From Limosilactobacillus caccae (GTDB lineage Bacteria; Bacillota; Bacilli; Lactobacillales; Lactobacillaceae), in assembly GCF_900156885.1 (NCBI RefSeq), contig NZ_FTOY01000008.1, forward strand, positions 209,977 to 273,976: a DNA stretch of 64,000 nt, in the 5' to 3' direction. Position 1 is the first letter of the stretch. The number at the start of each line of letters is the position of its first letter. The position numbers were made by a program, and so were the translations under genes. Under the pieces are notes generated by a model, which saw only the letters and a program-made list of their open reading frames with translations, did not search any database and had not been told where the DNA came from. Shown one piece after another: positions 45,368 through 52,283 of this stretch.

Positions 45368-47122
45368 ATGCTTTATCCAGAACAAACGGCAACGAGAACG
45401 CTTGCAGATTTAACTGGTTTATGGAAATTTAAAATTGAGGATGGACATGTTGATCCAGCAAAGCCATTACGAGGATATGAGTGGATGGCTGTACCAGCTT
45501 CATATAATGATCAAGTAACAGACTTGGGGAAACGGAATCGTGTTGGTTATTTTTGGTATGAAACAAATTTTAGTGTACCCGTTGATCAACTAAAGAAGCG
45601 AAATGTCCTGCGTTTTGGATCAGTAACACAAAATGCTGAAGTCTTTTTAAATGGACAAGAAGTTGGAAAGCATATTGGTGGCTTTACTCCCTTTGAATTT
45701 GAAGTTAATAAGTACCTAAAAGCTGGAGATAATAACTTAAAGATTCGCCTGAATAATTTGCTTGATAATACGACAGTTCCCTCTGCTTTGCAAAAAAATG
45801 AGAATGGAGAACTTAGCCAGCAAAATCGTTTTGATTTCTATAACTATGCCGGTATTCATCGCAAAGTCCAACTTTATACCACTGCGCAAACATATCTCGA
45901 ATATGTTGCGGTTAATTATAAAATAGATGGAGAAAAGACTTTCGTTCACCCAGATATAAAGATTATTGGTGGTTATGATCAAGTTGTAGTTACTATCCTT
46001 GATGAAGAGGGTAAAGTAGTGGCTCGTGGTGATGAAGAAGCCACGTTAACTATTAATAGCACTCATCGTTGGCAACCATTAAATGCTTACCTTTATCGTC
46101 TGCAGGTAAAGATATATGTTGCTGATAAATTAGTGGACTCTTATAATCAAGAGTTTGGTGTTCGAACAATTGAAGTTAAGCAACATCAATTCTTTATTAA
46201 TGGTAAACCTTTCTATTTCAAGGGCTTCGGTTGGCATGAAGACTCAGTAGCTCACGGAAAAGGAGAAAACCTCCCGCAGGTTAATCTTGACCTTAACATC
46301 ATGGAAAAGATGGGTGCTAACTCGTTTCGAACTTCTCATTATCCCTACTCGGAAGAGACGATGCGGCTCGCTGACCGAAAAGGATTTGTTGTTATTGATG
46401 AAGTCCCGGCAGTAGGCTTATATGAAAATTTTGCTGTTACTTTAGGCGGCAGTTTCAAGGAAGGCAAAACGTGGAAAAATTTAGATCCTCAAGCTAATCA
46501 TAAGCTTGCTTTACGTGAAATGATTGAGCGGGACCATGACCATCCAAGTGTTGTGATGTGGTCAGTAGCTAATGAGCCAGCAAGCCATGAACCGGGAGCA
46601 CATGAATATTTTGCTGATATAATTAGATGTGCTAAACAAATGGATCCGCAAAAACGGCCGGTAACAGTTGTTAATATCATGAATGCTGATGCTGAAAAAG
46701 ACTTAATTGGTGATTTAGTAGATGTTATTTGCTTAAATCGTTACTATGGGTGGTATGTTGACTTTGGCAAGCTTGAATTAGCAAAGAAACAATTAAAAGT
46801 GGAACTCGAGAAGTGGCACAAGAAGTTTCCAGAGAAACCAATATTATTTACGGAATTTGGAGCCGATACTATCGCCGGAATGCATTCTTTATACCATGCC
46901 CCATATTCGGAAGAGTATCAGGTTGATTATTATCAGGCTAACTTTGCGGTGTTTGATTCTTGTGAGTATGTTCAAGGAGAACAATTATGGAACTTTGCAG
47001 ATTTTGTTACTGAGCCGGGGATGATTCGGGTTGGTGCTGAGAATCGTAAAGGCGTATTTACTCGCGATCGCCGGCCAAAACAAGTTGTGCAATTATTAAG
47101 GCAGCGTTGGCGTAATAAGTAG
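45368..47122 (+). CDS. gusA: GH2 beta-glucuronidase
   Basis: This 584-residue enzyme has the GH2 sugar-binding domain, immunoglobulin-like domain and barrel. Acid/base Glu403 (SVANEPAS) and nucleophile Glu496 (LFTEFGAD) are present, and the N-x-K motif (Asn559, Lys561 in AENRKGVF) that recognises the glucuronate carboxylate. LNRYYGWYV and GEQLWNFADF match E. coli UidA. It is cytoplasmic and releases glucuronate for UxaC. The second of two adjacent ATGs after AAGGAGG is preferred. Confidence 0.94.
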   Translation: MLYPEQTATRTLADLTGLWKFKIEDGHVDPAKPLRGYEWMAVPASYNDQVTDLGKRNRVGYFWYETNFSVPVDQLKKRNVLRFGSVTQNAEVFLNGQEVGKHIGGFTPFEFEVNKYLKAGDNNLKIRLNNLLDNTTVPSALQKNENGELSQQNRFDFYNYAGIHRKVQLYTTAQTYLEYVAVNYKIDGEKTFVHPDIKIIGGYDQVVVTILDEEGKVVARGDEEATLTINSTHRWQPLNAYLYRLQVKIYVADKLVDSYNQEFGVRTIEVKQHQFFINGKPFYFKGFGWHEDSVAHGKGENLPQVNLDLNIMEKMGANSFRTSHYPYSEETMRLADRKGFVVIDEVPAVGLYENFAVTLGGSFKEGKTWKNLDPQANHKLALREMIERDHDHPSVVMWSVANEPASHEPGAHEYFADIIRCAKQMDPQKRPVTVVNIMNADAEKDLIGDLVDVICLNRYYGWYVDFGKLELAKKQLKVELEKWHKKFPEKPILFTEFGADTIAGMHSLYHAPYSEEYQVDYYQANFAVFDSCEYVQGEQLWNFADFVTEPGMIRVGAENRKGVFTRDRRPKQVVQLLRQRWRNK

Positions 47123-47136
47123 ATTAACAGTGACTG

Positions 47137-47167
47137 AAGGTAGTGTTTCAATAACGCTATCTTTTTA
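47137..47167 (+). terminator. Terminator of the glucuronidase operon
   Basis: AAGGTAGTGTT (47137-47147) pairs with AACGCTATCTT (47153-47163), then TTTTATTTT. Confidence 0.82.
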
Positions 47168-47211
47168 TTTTAAAAAGAAAACGCTTACTGCTAAAAAGTA
47201 AGCAAAACCTC

Positions 47212-47270
47212 TTGAATCTTAATCTAAATATAGTAGAATACAAGATGTTGATTTACTGTTCACGTTAACA
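47212..47270 (+). promoter_or_regulatory. Promoter and TGTTCACGTTAACA operator of the small peptide gene
   Basis: TTGAAT (47212-47217), a 16-nt spacer and TAGAAT (47234-47239). TGTTCACGTTAACA (47257-47270), the most symmetrical member of this operator family, lies just after the start point, as a roadblock would. Confidence 0.72.
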
Positions 47271-47307
47271 TTTAATGGGACGTTTTCTGTGAGAGGAGAG
47301 AATTAAA

Positions 47308-47484
47308 ATGAACTTAATTAAGACTTTTGTATTTTTTATCGTAGCGAGTGTTGCTTTAGCAGGGGTTGCTAGCGCAAGTTCCTTGTACACGACCTCAACG
47401 GTGAATAACCACAGTGTAAGCCAACAAATGGCTAATGTTATCAGCAAAAATAACGAAGCTGTTAACCACCAATTTAATAAGTAA
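47308..47484 (+). CDS. 58-residue secreted peptide in the uronate regulon
   Basis: This short gene begins MNLIKTFVFF and has a clear signal peptide (one Lys, hydrophobic core, cleavage likely after ASA at residue 23). The mature peptide is about 35 residues, polar, rich in Asn, Ser, Val and Thr, and has no Cys. It has GAGGAG 9-10 nt upstream, its own promoter and a uronate-type operator, and a modest GGGCTG/CAGCCC hairpin after the stop. I recognise no family. It could be a signal, a bacteriocin-like peptide, or a protein that assists uronate uptake. The frame is convincing because promoter, operator, ribosome site and signal peptide agree. Confidence 0.72.
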   Translation: MNLIKTFVFFIVASVALAGVASASSLYTTSTVNNHSVSQQMANVISKNNEAVNHQFNK

Positions 47485-47572
47485 AAGCAAGATAATTGAG
47501 GGCTGCTATCTGCGAGACAGCCCCATTTCTTCGCCCCAACTTGATCAATTATAAACAAATTATGGAAAAGCA

Positions 47573-47601
47573 TTGAATGTTTCACGTTAACATTCTATAA
47601 T
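47573..47601 (+). promoter_or_regulatory. uxaB promoter with operator inside the spacer
   Basis: TTGAAT (47573-47578), a 17-nt spacer and TATAAT (47596-47601). The spacer holds TTTCACGTTAACA, and the arms GAATGTT/AACATTC flank it, so a LacI-type repressor would sit between the two promoter boxes. Confidence 0.75.
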
Positions 47602-47778
47602 GTAATTGTATTGATAGCGTATCCATTTACCGCAAGGGCGGCAATAGTGGCTGCACGTCAAATATGAGGCAGGCTTTGCTATAAGATGCACATCACCTCT
47701 CACAGATGCAGATTAGGTAGGCTACAAGTCCTGATTACTAAATGATGTTAATTAATCAAGTTTTGGAGGGTTTCTAAC
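47602..47778 (+). other. Long untranslated leader of uxaB
   Basis: About 170 nt lie between the promoter and the start codon, with no gene. It is GC-richer than the surroundings and contains CCGC-AAGG-GCGG and repeated GCAGG/TGCA pieces that could pair. It is not a tRNA, and no named riboswitch was recognised. Confidence 0.4.
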
Positions 47779-49200
47779 ATGGAAAGTCTTAATAATAGTT
47801 TTCGTAAATTGCCACAATATCCTAATAAGGTAATTCAATTTGGTGAAGGTAACTTCTTGCGGGCATTCATTGACTGGCAGATTCACCAGATGAATAAGCA
47901 GGGCCTGTTCAAGGGTGGCGTGCAAATTGTCCAGCCATTGCCAACTGGCCGGGTTAAGGAACTTGATAAGCAAGATGACCTCTATACTGTTTTGCTTGAA
48001 GGAATCCTAGATGGTAAGAAGATCCAAAGCCATGAGATTATTGAGTCAATCAACGGGACAGTTAACCCCTACACTGAATATGACAAGTACATTAAGTTAG
48101 CAGAAGATGACAATATCGAAGTAATCTTCTCTAACACCACTGAAGCGGGGATTGAATTTGTTCCAGAAGATACACTTGATGCTATTAAAAACGGGGAAAA
48201 GAGTTCATACCCTGCTAAGTTGACGGCATTACTTTACCACCGGTTTGAATTAGGGAAGAAGGGCTTCCACATTATCCCTTGCGAACTAATTAACCACAAT
48301 GGGGATGCCCTCAAGAAGGCAATCTTGCAATATGCCGACTTATGGAACCTTGGTCAAGACTTTGTCGATTGGATTAACAACGATAACGAATTCTACTCAA
48401 CCCTAGTTGATCGGATTGTTCCCGGTTACCCACGCGACCGGGCGACTGACCTCGAAAAAGAGTGGGGTTACAAGGACCAAAACATGGTTAAGACGGAACC
48501 ATTCTTAATCTTCGTTGTTGAAGGAAATAAGGATATTGAAAAGGTCTTACCACTTAAGGAAGCCGGCATTAACCTGGTTGTCACTGATGATATGCAGCCA
48601 TACCGGAACCGGAAAGTATCAATCTTAAATGGCCCGCACACGACGATGTCACCAATTGGTCGCCTCGCTGGCCTTGAAACAGTTGGTCAAGTAATGGACG
48701 ACAAGGACTTCTACAAGTTCATTGACGATGAAATGCACAAGGAAATTATCCCAGTGGTTCCATTACCAAAGGACGAACTAGAAAGCTATGCGAAGGGGAT
48801 CCAAGAACGGTTTGAAAACCCATACGTTAAGCACCAACTGAGTGCCCTTGCCCTCAACAGTATTTCTAAGTATGCTGCCCGGTTGTTGCCAAACTACAAG
48901 CGCTACTACGACAAATTTGGCAAGTTACCTAAGCGGATGACCCTCGCGCTTGCTGCTTACCTGTGGATCTACAATGGCAAGTCCGAATTTGACATTAATG
49001 ATACTGCGGATATTACAGCCGGCTTTAAGAAGATTCAGGGGGATGACAATTACATCCACGAAGCGCTCAGCAATGACGCCTTCTGGGGTGAAGATTTGAC
49101 GAAGATTCCGGGCTTGGAAGAATTAGTAACGAAGTACTACAACGAAATTGCCGAGAAGGGTACCCGGGCAATTGTCCAAGAAATTAACGCAGAGGAGTAG
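47779..49200 (+). CDS. uxaB: Tagaturonate reductase (altronate oxidoreductase) UxaB
   Basis: This 473-residue polyol-dehydrogenase-family enzyme has VIQFGEGNFLRAFIDWQIHQMN at the N-terminus, IFSNTTEAGIEF, and the catalytic region VSILNGPHTTMSPIGRLAGLETVG. It reduces tagaturonate to altronate for UxaA. It heads the five-gene operon uxaB-uxaA1-epimerase-kdgA2-uxaA2. Ribosome site GGAGGG. Confidence 0.95.
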   Translation: MESLNNSFRKLPQYPNKVIQFGEGNFLRAFIDWQIHQMNKQGLFKGGVQIVQPLPTGRVKELDKQDDLYTVLLEGILDGKKIQSHEIIESINGTVNPYTEYDKYIKLAEDDNIEVIFSNTTEAGIEFVPEDTLDAIKNGEKSSYPAKLTALLYHRFELGKKGFHIIPCELINHNGDALKKAILQYADLWNLGQDFVDWINNDNEFYSTLVDRIVPGYPRDRATDLEKEWGYKDQNMVKTEPFLIFVVEGNKDIEKVLPLKEAGINLVVTDDMQPYRNRKVSILNGPHTTMSPIGRLAGLETVGQVMDDKDFYKFIDDEMHKEIIPVVPLPKDELESYAKGIQERFENPYVKHQLSALALNSISKYAARLLPNYKRYYDKFGKLPKRMTLALAAYLWIYNGKSEFDINDTADITAGFKKIQGDDNYIHEALSNDAFWGEDLTKIPGLEELVTKYYNEIAEKGTRAIVQEINAEE

Positions 49201-49207
49201 TAGTTTC

Positions 49208-50701
49208 ATGGAAAAACTAGTTATCTTAAATGGCAGTGACAATGTTGCTGTTGCAACGACTGACTTGACTGCCGAAGATACAATTGATGTTAATGGCAGC
49301 CAATTAAAGCTGGTTAACGATGTTCCTGCTGGTAACAAGCTTGCGCTAAGAAACCTTTCTGCTGGTGCAAATATCGTTAAGCTCGGCCAAGTGATTGGGC
49401 ACTTAACCGCTGATGTCCGCGCTGGGCAACTGGTCAATGAAGATAACTTGGCTAGTAGTCTCAACTCTGACCGGCAGTCAGTCATGAACATGAACCTTGA
49501 CCTTGCTGATTATATTAGTAAAAAGACGTTCATGGGCTACCGGCGGAAAAGCGGGAAGGTCGGAATTAGAAACGACCTGTTTATCGTCCCAACCGTTGGA
49601 TGTATTACTCCACTGATGGATGTGATGGTCCAACAATTTAAGGCTGCCCACCCTGATAATGGTTCCTTTGACAATATTGTTTTATTGAAGCACCCATACG
49701 GCTGTTCGCAACTCGGGGAAGACTTTGAACAAACCCGGCAAATCCTGTGTGATGCGGCACTGCACCCGAACGCAGGGGGAGTCTTCGTCTTTGGCCTGGG
49801 CTGTGAAAACAACCAGATGGCTGGAATGAAGGAAACGATTGACCAGATGGCCGGAATTGATCCTCACCGAATGAAATTCCTCGTTGCCCAAGAAGTTAAG
49901 GATGAGTTTGCCAATGCGCAGCAGATGCTAGAAGAATTAAACGAAGCAGCTGCCAATGACCATCGTGAACCAGTTCCGTTGAGCGAATTAAAAGTCGGCT
50001 TGCAAAGTGTCAAGCCTGATGCACTAGCACCGGTTACTGCTGACCGCCTGCTCGCTAACCTGGCGGATACGATTAATGCTAATGGCGGGAGCACGGTCCT
50101 TACCGGTGTTCCTGAATTAGCAGCGGCACAGGGCAACTTGCTTGCCCGGAGTAACGACAGGGAAACAGCCGAAAAGGTTGCCGATGTCTTTGACCACATG
50201 CAACACTACTACGGTGAATTTGATCAAGAGCTGGTCAAAAAGCCCGGTGCAAAGGATAAGGCTAATGGGGTGACAACAGCTGAAGAATTAGCGGCTAATG
50301 CGACGCAAAAGGCTGGTCATGCCCTGATTACTGATGCCTTGCGCTATGGGCATAAAGTAACGAAGGCCGGTTTGAACTTGCTGGAAGCGCCAGATAATGA
50401 CTTGATTGATTCATCAGCGGAAGCGGCGGCTGACTGCCAGATGGTGGTTGTCAGCACCGGGGTCGCAACGCCGTATGCTAGCTTTGTGCCGTCAATCAAG
50501 GTTGCCACCAATTCTGAATTGGCGACGAAGAAGCAGCTGTGGATTGACTTTGATGGTGGAAAAGTACTCACGAAGCCGTTTGCGGAAGTTGCAGCTGAGT
50601 TTATTGACTACATTATTGCCGTTGCTAGCGGCACGGCGACTAATAATGAAAAGGCTGGTTTACATGGCTTGGCAATCTTTAAGATTGGGGTCACTGAATA
50701 G
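49208..50701 (+). CDS. uxaA: Altronate dehydratase-family protein, paralogue 1 (C-terminal motifs lost)
   Basis: This is a 497-residue UxaA-family protein: N-terminal SAF domain, then the dehydratase body. The first cysteine motifs are kept: YGCSQLG (Cys166) and GLGCENNQ (Cys199). Two later motifs that I recall as conserved in UxaA are gone: the CGGSDGLSGITANP region reads SVKPDALAPVTAD (Ser267 for Cys), and SLGCTQKAG reads ANATQKAG (Ala365 for Cys). PEMFGAE and NPSPGNKAGG are also altered. Alone it is probably not an ordinary altronate dehydratase. The start is the ATG after GAGGAG, 8 bp from uxaB. Confidence 0.88.
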   Translation: MEKLVILNGSDNVAVATTDLTAEDTIDVNGSQLKLVNDVPAGNKLALRNLSAGANIVKLGQVIGHLTADVRAGQLVNEDNLASSLNSDRQSVMNMNLDLADYISKKTFMGYRRKSGKVGIRNDLFIVPTVGCITPLMDVMVQQFKAAHPDNGSFDNIVLLKHPYGCSQLGEDFEQTRQILCDAALHPNAGGVFVFGLGCENNQMAGMKETIDQMAGIDPHRMKFLVAQEVKDEFANAQQMLEELNEAAANDHREPVPLSELKVGLQSVKPDALAPVTADRLLANLADTINANGGSTVLTGVPELAAAQGNLLARSNDRETAEKVADVFDHMQHYYGEFDQELVKKPGAKDKANGVTTAEELAANATQKAGHALITDALRYGHKVTKAGLNLLEAPDNDLIDSSAEAAADCQMVVVSTGVATPYASFVPSIKVATNSELATKKQLWIDFDGGKVLTKPFAEVAAEFIDYIIAVASGTATNNEKAGLHGLAIFKIGVTE

Positions 50702-50718
50702 TAAGGAAGTTATTTATA

Positions 50719-51600
50719 ATGATAAAAATTGAAAATGCTGACTTTTGTGCTGAAATTGATGAACACGGGGCACAATTAACCCACCTGGTAAATAAGAAAG
50801 CCAACTTTGACTACATCTGGAATGGTGAAGAATGGGGCAAGCATGCACCGGTCCTCTTCCCCGCAATTGGTCGGTCTAATAAGGACCAGTACGTTTTGGA
50901 TGGGCAGACTTATGAAATGCCCCAGCATGGTTTTGCCGGCGACCAGGAGTTCACGGTGACTTACCATGCCGCAAATGTGGCTGTCTTTGAACTGACCGCT
51001 AATGCTGCGACAAAGAAGCTGTACCCGTTTGATTTTAAGCTGACCGTTGCCTTTACCCTCCTAAGTACTGGGCTATCAGTAAGCTTTACTGTTGAAAATC
51101 AGTCTGACAAGCAAATGCCATACTCGCTTGGTTCACACCCGGCATTCAACGTGCCGATTAACGGGGTATCCAAGTTTGATAATTACCGGGTTAAGTTTAC
51201 CGGGATTGAAGGGCCGGTTAACGTTTACGAAATCGTCAAGACACCTAACCCATACCGGACGGGGAAGGAAGAATTACTCACCAGCAGTGAAGGTAATGAA
51301 TTGAGCCTTAACTACGATGTCTTTAAGCCCGGCTTACGGATTATTAGCAATCCCGGAATTAAGAGTGTTAAGCTCTATTCACCGTTGACATCGCGTTCCA
51401 TTGAGATGGACATCAGTGAATTTAAGAACGTTTGTCTGTGGACAAAGGAAGATCAAGACTGCAAGTTCTTATGCATGGAACCATTTAACGGTCTCCCAGA
51501 TGTCCTTGGTGAACCGGTAGATTGGATGAAGAAGCCAGGAAATATCATTTTGCCTGCCCACGCAAGCAAGGTATCACAGTACGAAATGCATTTATCATAA
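50719..51600 (+). CDS. Aldose 1-epimerase-like protein
   Basis: This 293-residue galactose-mutarotase-fold protein has GAQLTHL, FPAIGRSNKDQYVLDGQTYEMPQHGFA (conserved His), and SLGSHPAFNVPI with a second His and a late Glu (MEPFNGLPD). It may interconvert anomers of uronates or their oligomers released in the cell. It is embedded between uxaA1 and kdgA2, so it belongs to the pathway by context. Confidence 0.88.
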   Translation: MIKIENADFCAEIDEHGAQLTHLVNKKANFDYIWNGEEWGKHAPVLFPAIGRSNKDQYVLDGQTYEMPQHGFAGDQEFTVTYHAANVAVFELTANAATKKLYPFDFKLTVAFTLLSTGLSVSFTVENQSDKQMPYSLGSHPAFNVPINGVSKFDNYRVKFTGIEGPVNVYEIVKTPNPYRTGKEELLTSSEGNELSLNYDVFKPGLRIISNPGIKSVKLYSPLTSRSIEMDISEFKNVCLWTKEDQDCKFLCMEPFNGLPDVLGEPVDWMKKPGNIILPAHASKVSQYEMHLS

Positions 51601-51614
51601 GGAGAGTTTGAAAC

Positions 51615-52268
51615 ATGTTACCAAAGTATGAAGCATTAAAAGCAGTTGAAGAAGCCGGTGTCTTGGCCGTTGTCCGTGGCCGGAGTGAAGAAAACGCCTA
51701 CGAGATTTCAAAGGCCAGCATTAAGGGTGGGGTAAAGGCCATCGAATTAGCCTTTACTTCTCCTAACGCCGATGTAACGATTAAGCGGTTAAACGAGGAA
51801 TTTGCCGATGACCCCGAAGTAGTTGTTGGTGCCGGAACGGTCTTAGACCCGGCAACGGCGCGGATGGCGATGGTTGCTGGTGCTAAGTTTATCGTTAGTC
51901 CATCCTACAACGAAGAAGTTGCGAAGTTATGTAACCTGTATGCAGTGCCATATATGCCAGGCTGCTTCACCCCAACCGAAGTACAAACGGCTTTAATGGC
52001 GGGTGCCGACGTCGTTAAGATCTTCCCTGGGGCAATTGCCGGCCAAAAGATGATTCCGGAACTGCAAGGACCATTCCCACAAGCTAATATCATGCCAAGT
52101 GGTGGGGTATCCCTTGACAACATGAAGGACTGGTTTGCGGCTGGGGCCTTCTGTGTCGGTGCTGGTGGGAGCCTCGTTGGCCCAGGTGCTGACGGCGATT
52201 ACGACCAAGTAACGGCCAATGCCAAGAAGTTCCACGAAGAATTAATGCGGATTCGCAGTGCAAAGTAA
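51615..52268 (+). CDS. kdgA: KDPG aldolase KdgA, copy 2
   Basis: This 217-residue aldolase is identical to copy 1 except for Ala instead of Ser in SEEN(A)YEIS and Ala instead of Thr in ARM(A)MVAG. The DNA differs at about 12 positions, all in the first 60 percent; the last 260 bp are the same. The Schiff-base lysine motif VVKIFPGA is present. Here it is in the galacturonate branch operon, while copy 1 is next to kduD. Confidence 0.95.
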   Translation: MLPKYEALKAVEEAGVLAVVRGRSEENAYEISKASIKGGVKAIELAFTSPNADVTIKRLNEEFADDPEVVVGAGTVLDPATARMAMVAGAKFIVSPSYNEEVAKLCNLYAVPYMPGCFTPTEVQTALMAGADVVKIFPGAIAGQKMIPELQGPFPQANIMPSGGVSLDNMKDWFAAGAFCVGAGGSLVGPGADGDYDQVTANAKKFHEELMRIRSAK

Positions 52269-52283
52269 AAGGAGTTATGAATA

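Noticed and set aside
47265..47585. A 106-codon frame on the minus strand over the small peptide gene
   Set aside because: It has no ribosome site or promoter of its own and is the complement of the 58-codon plus-strand gene, which has promoter, operator, ribosome site and signal peptide.
47602..47778. tRNA or known riboswitch in the uxaB leader
   Set aside because: No cloverleaf, CCA end or T-loop sequence was found, and no conserved riboswitch core was recognised; kept only as a structured leader.
36518..52268. The two kdgA copies as ends of a composite transposon
   Set aside because: The match covers only the coding sequence, in direct orientation, with no transposase, terminal inverted repeats or target duplications.
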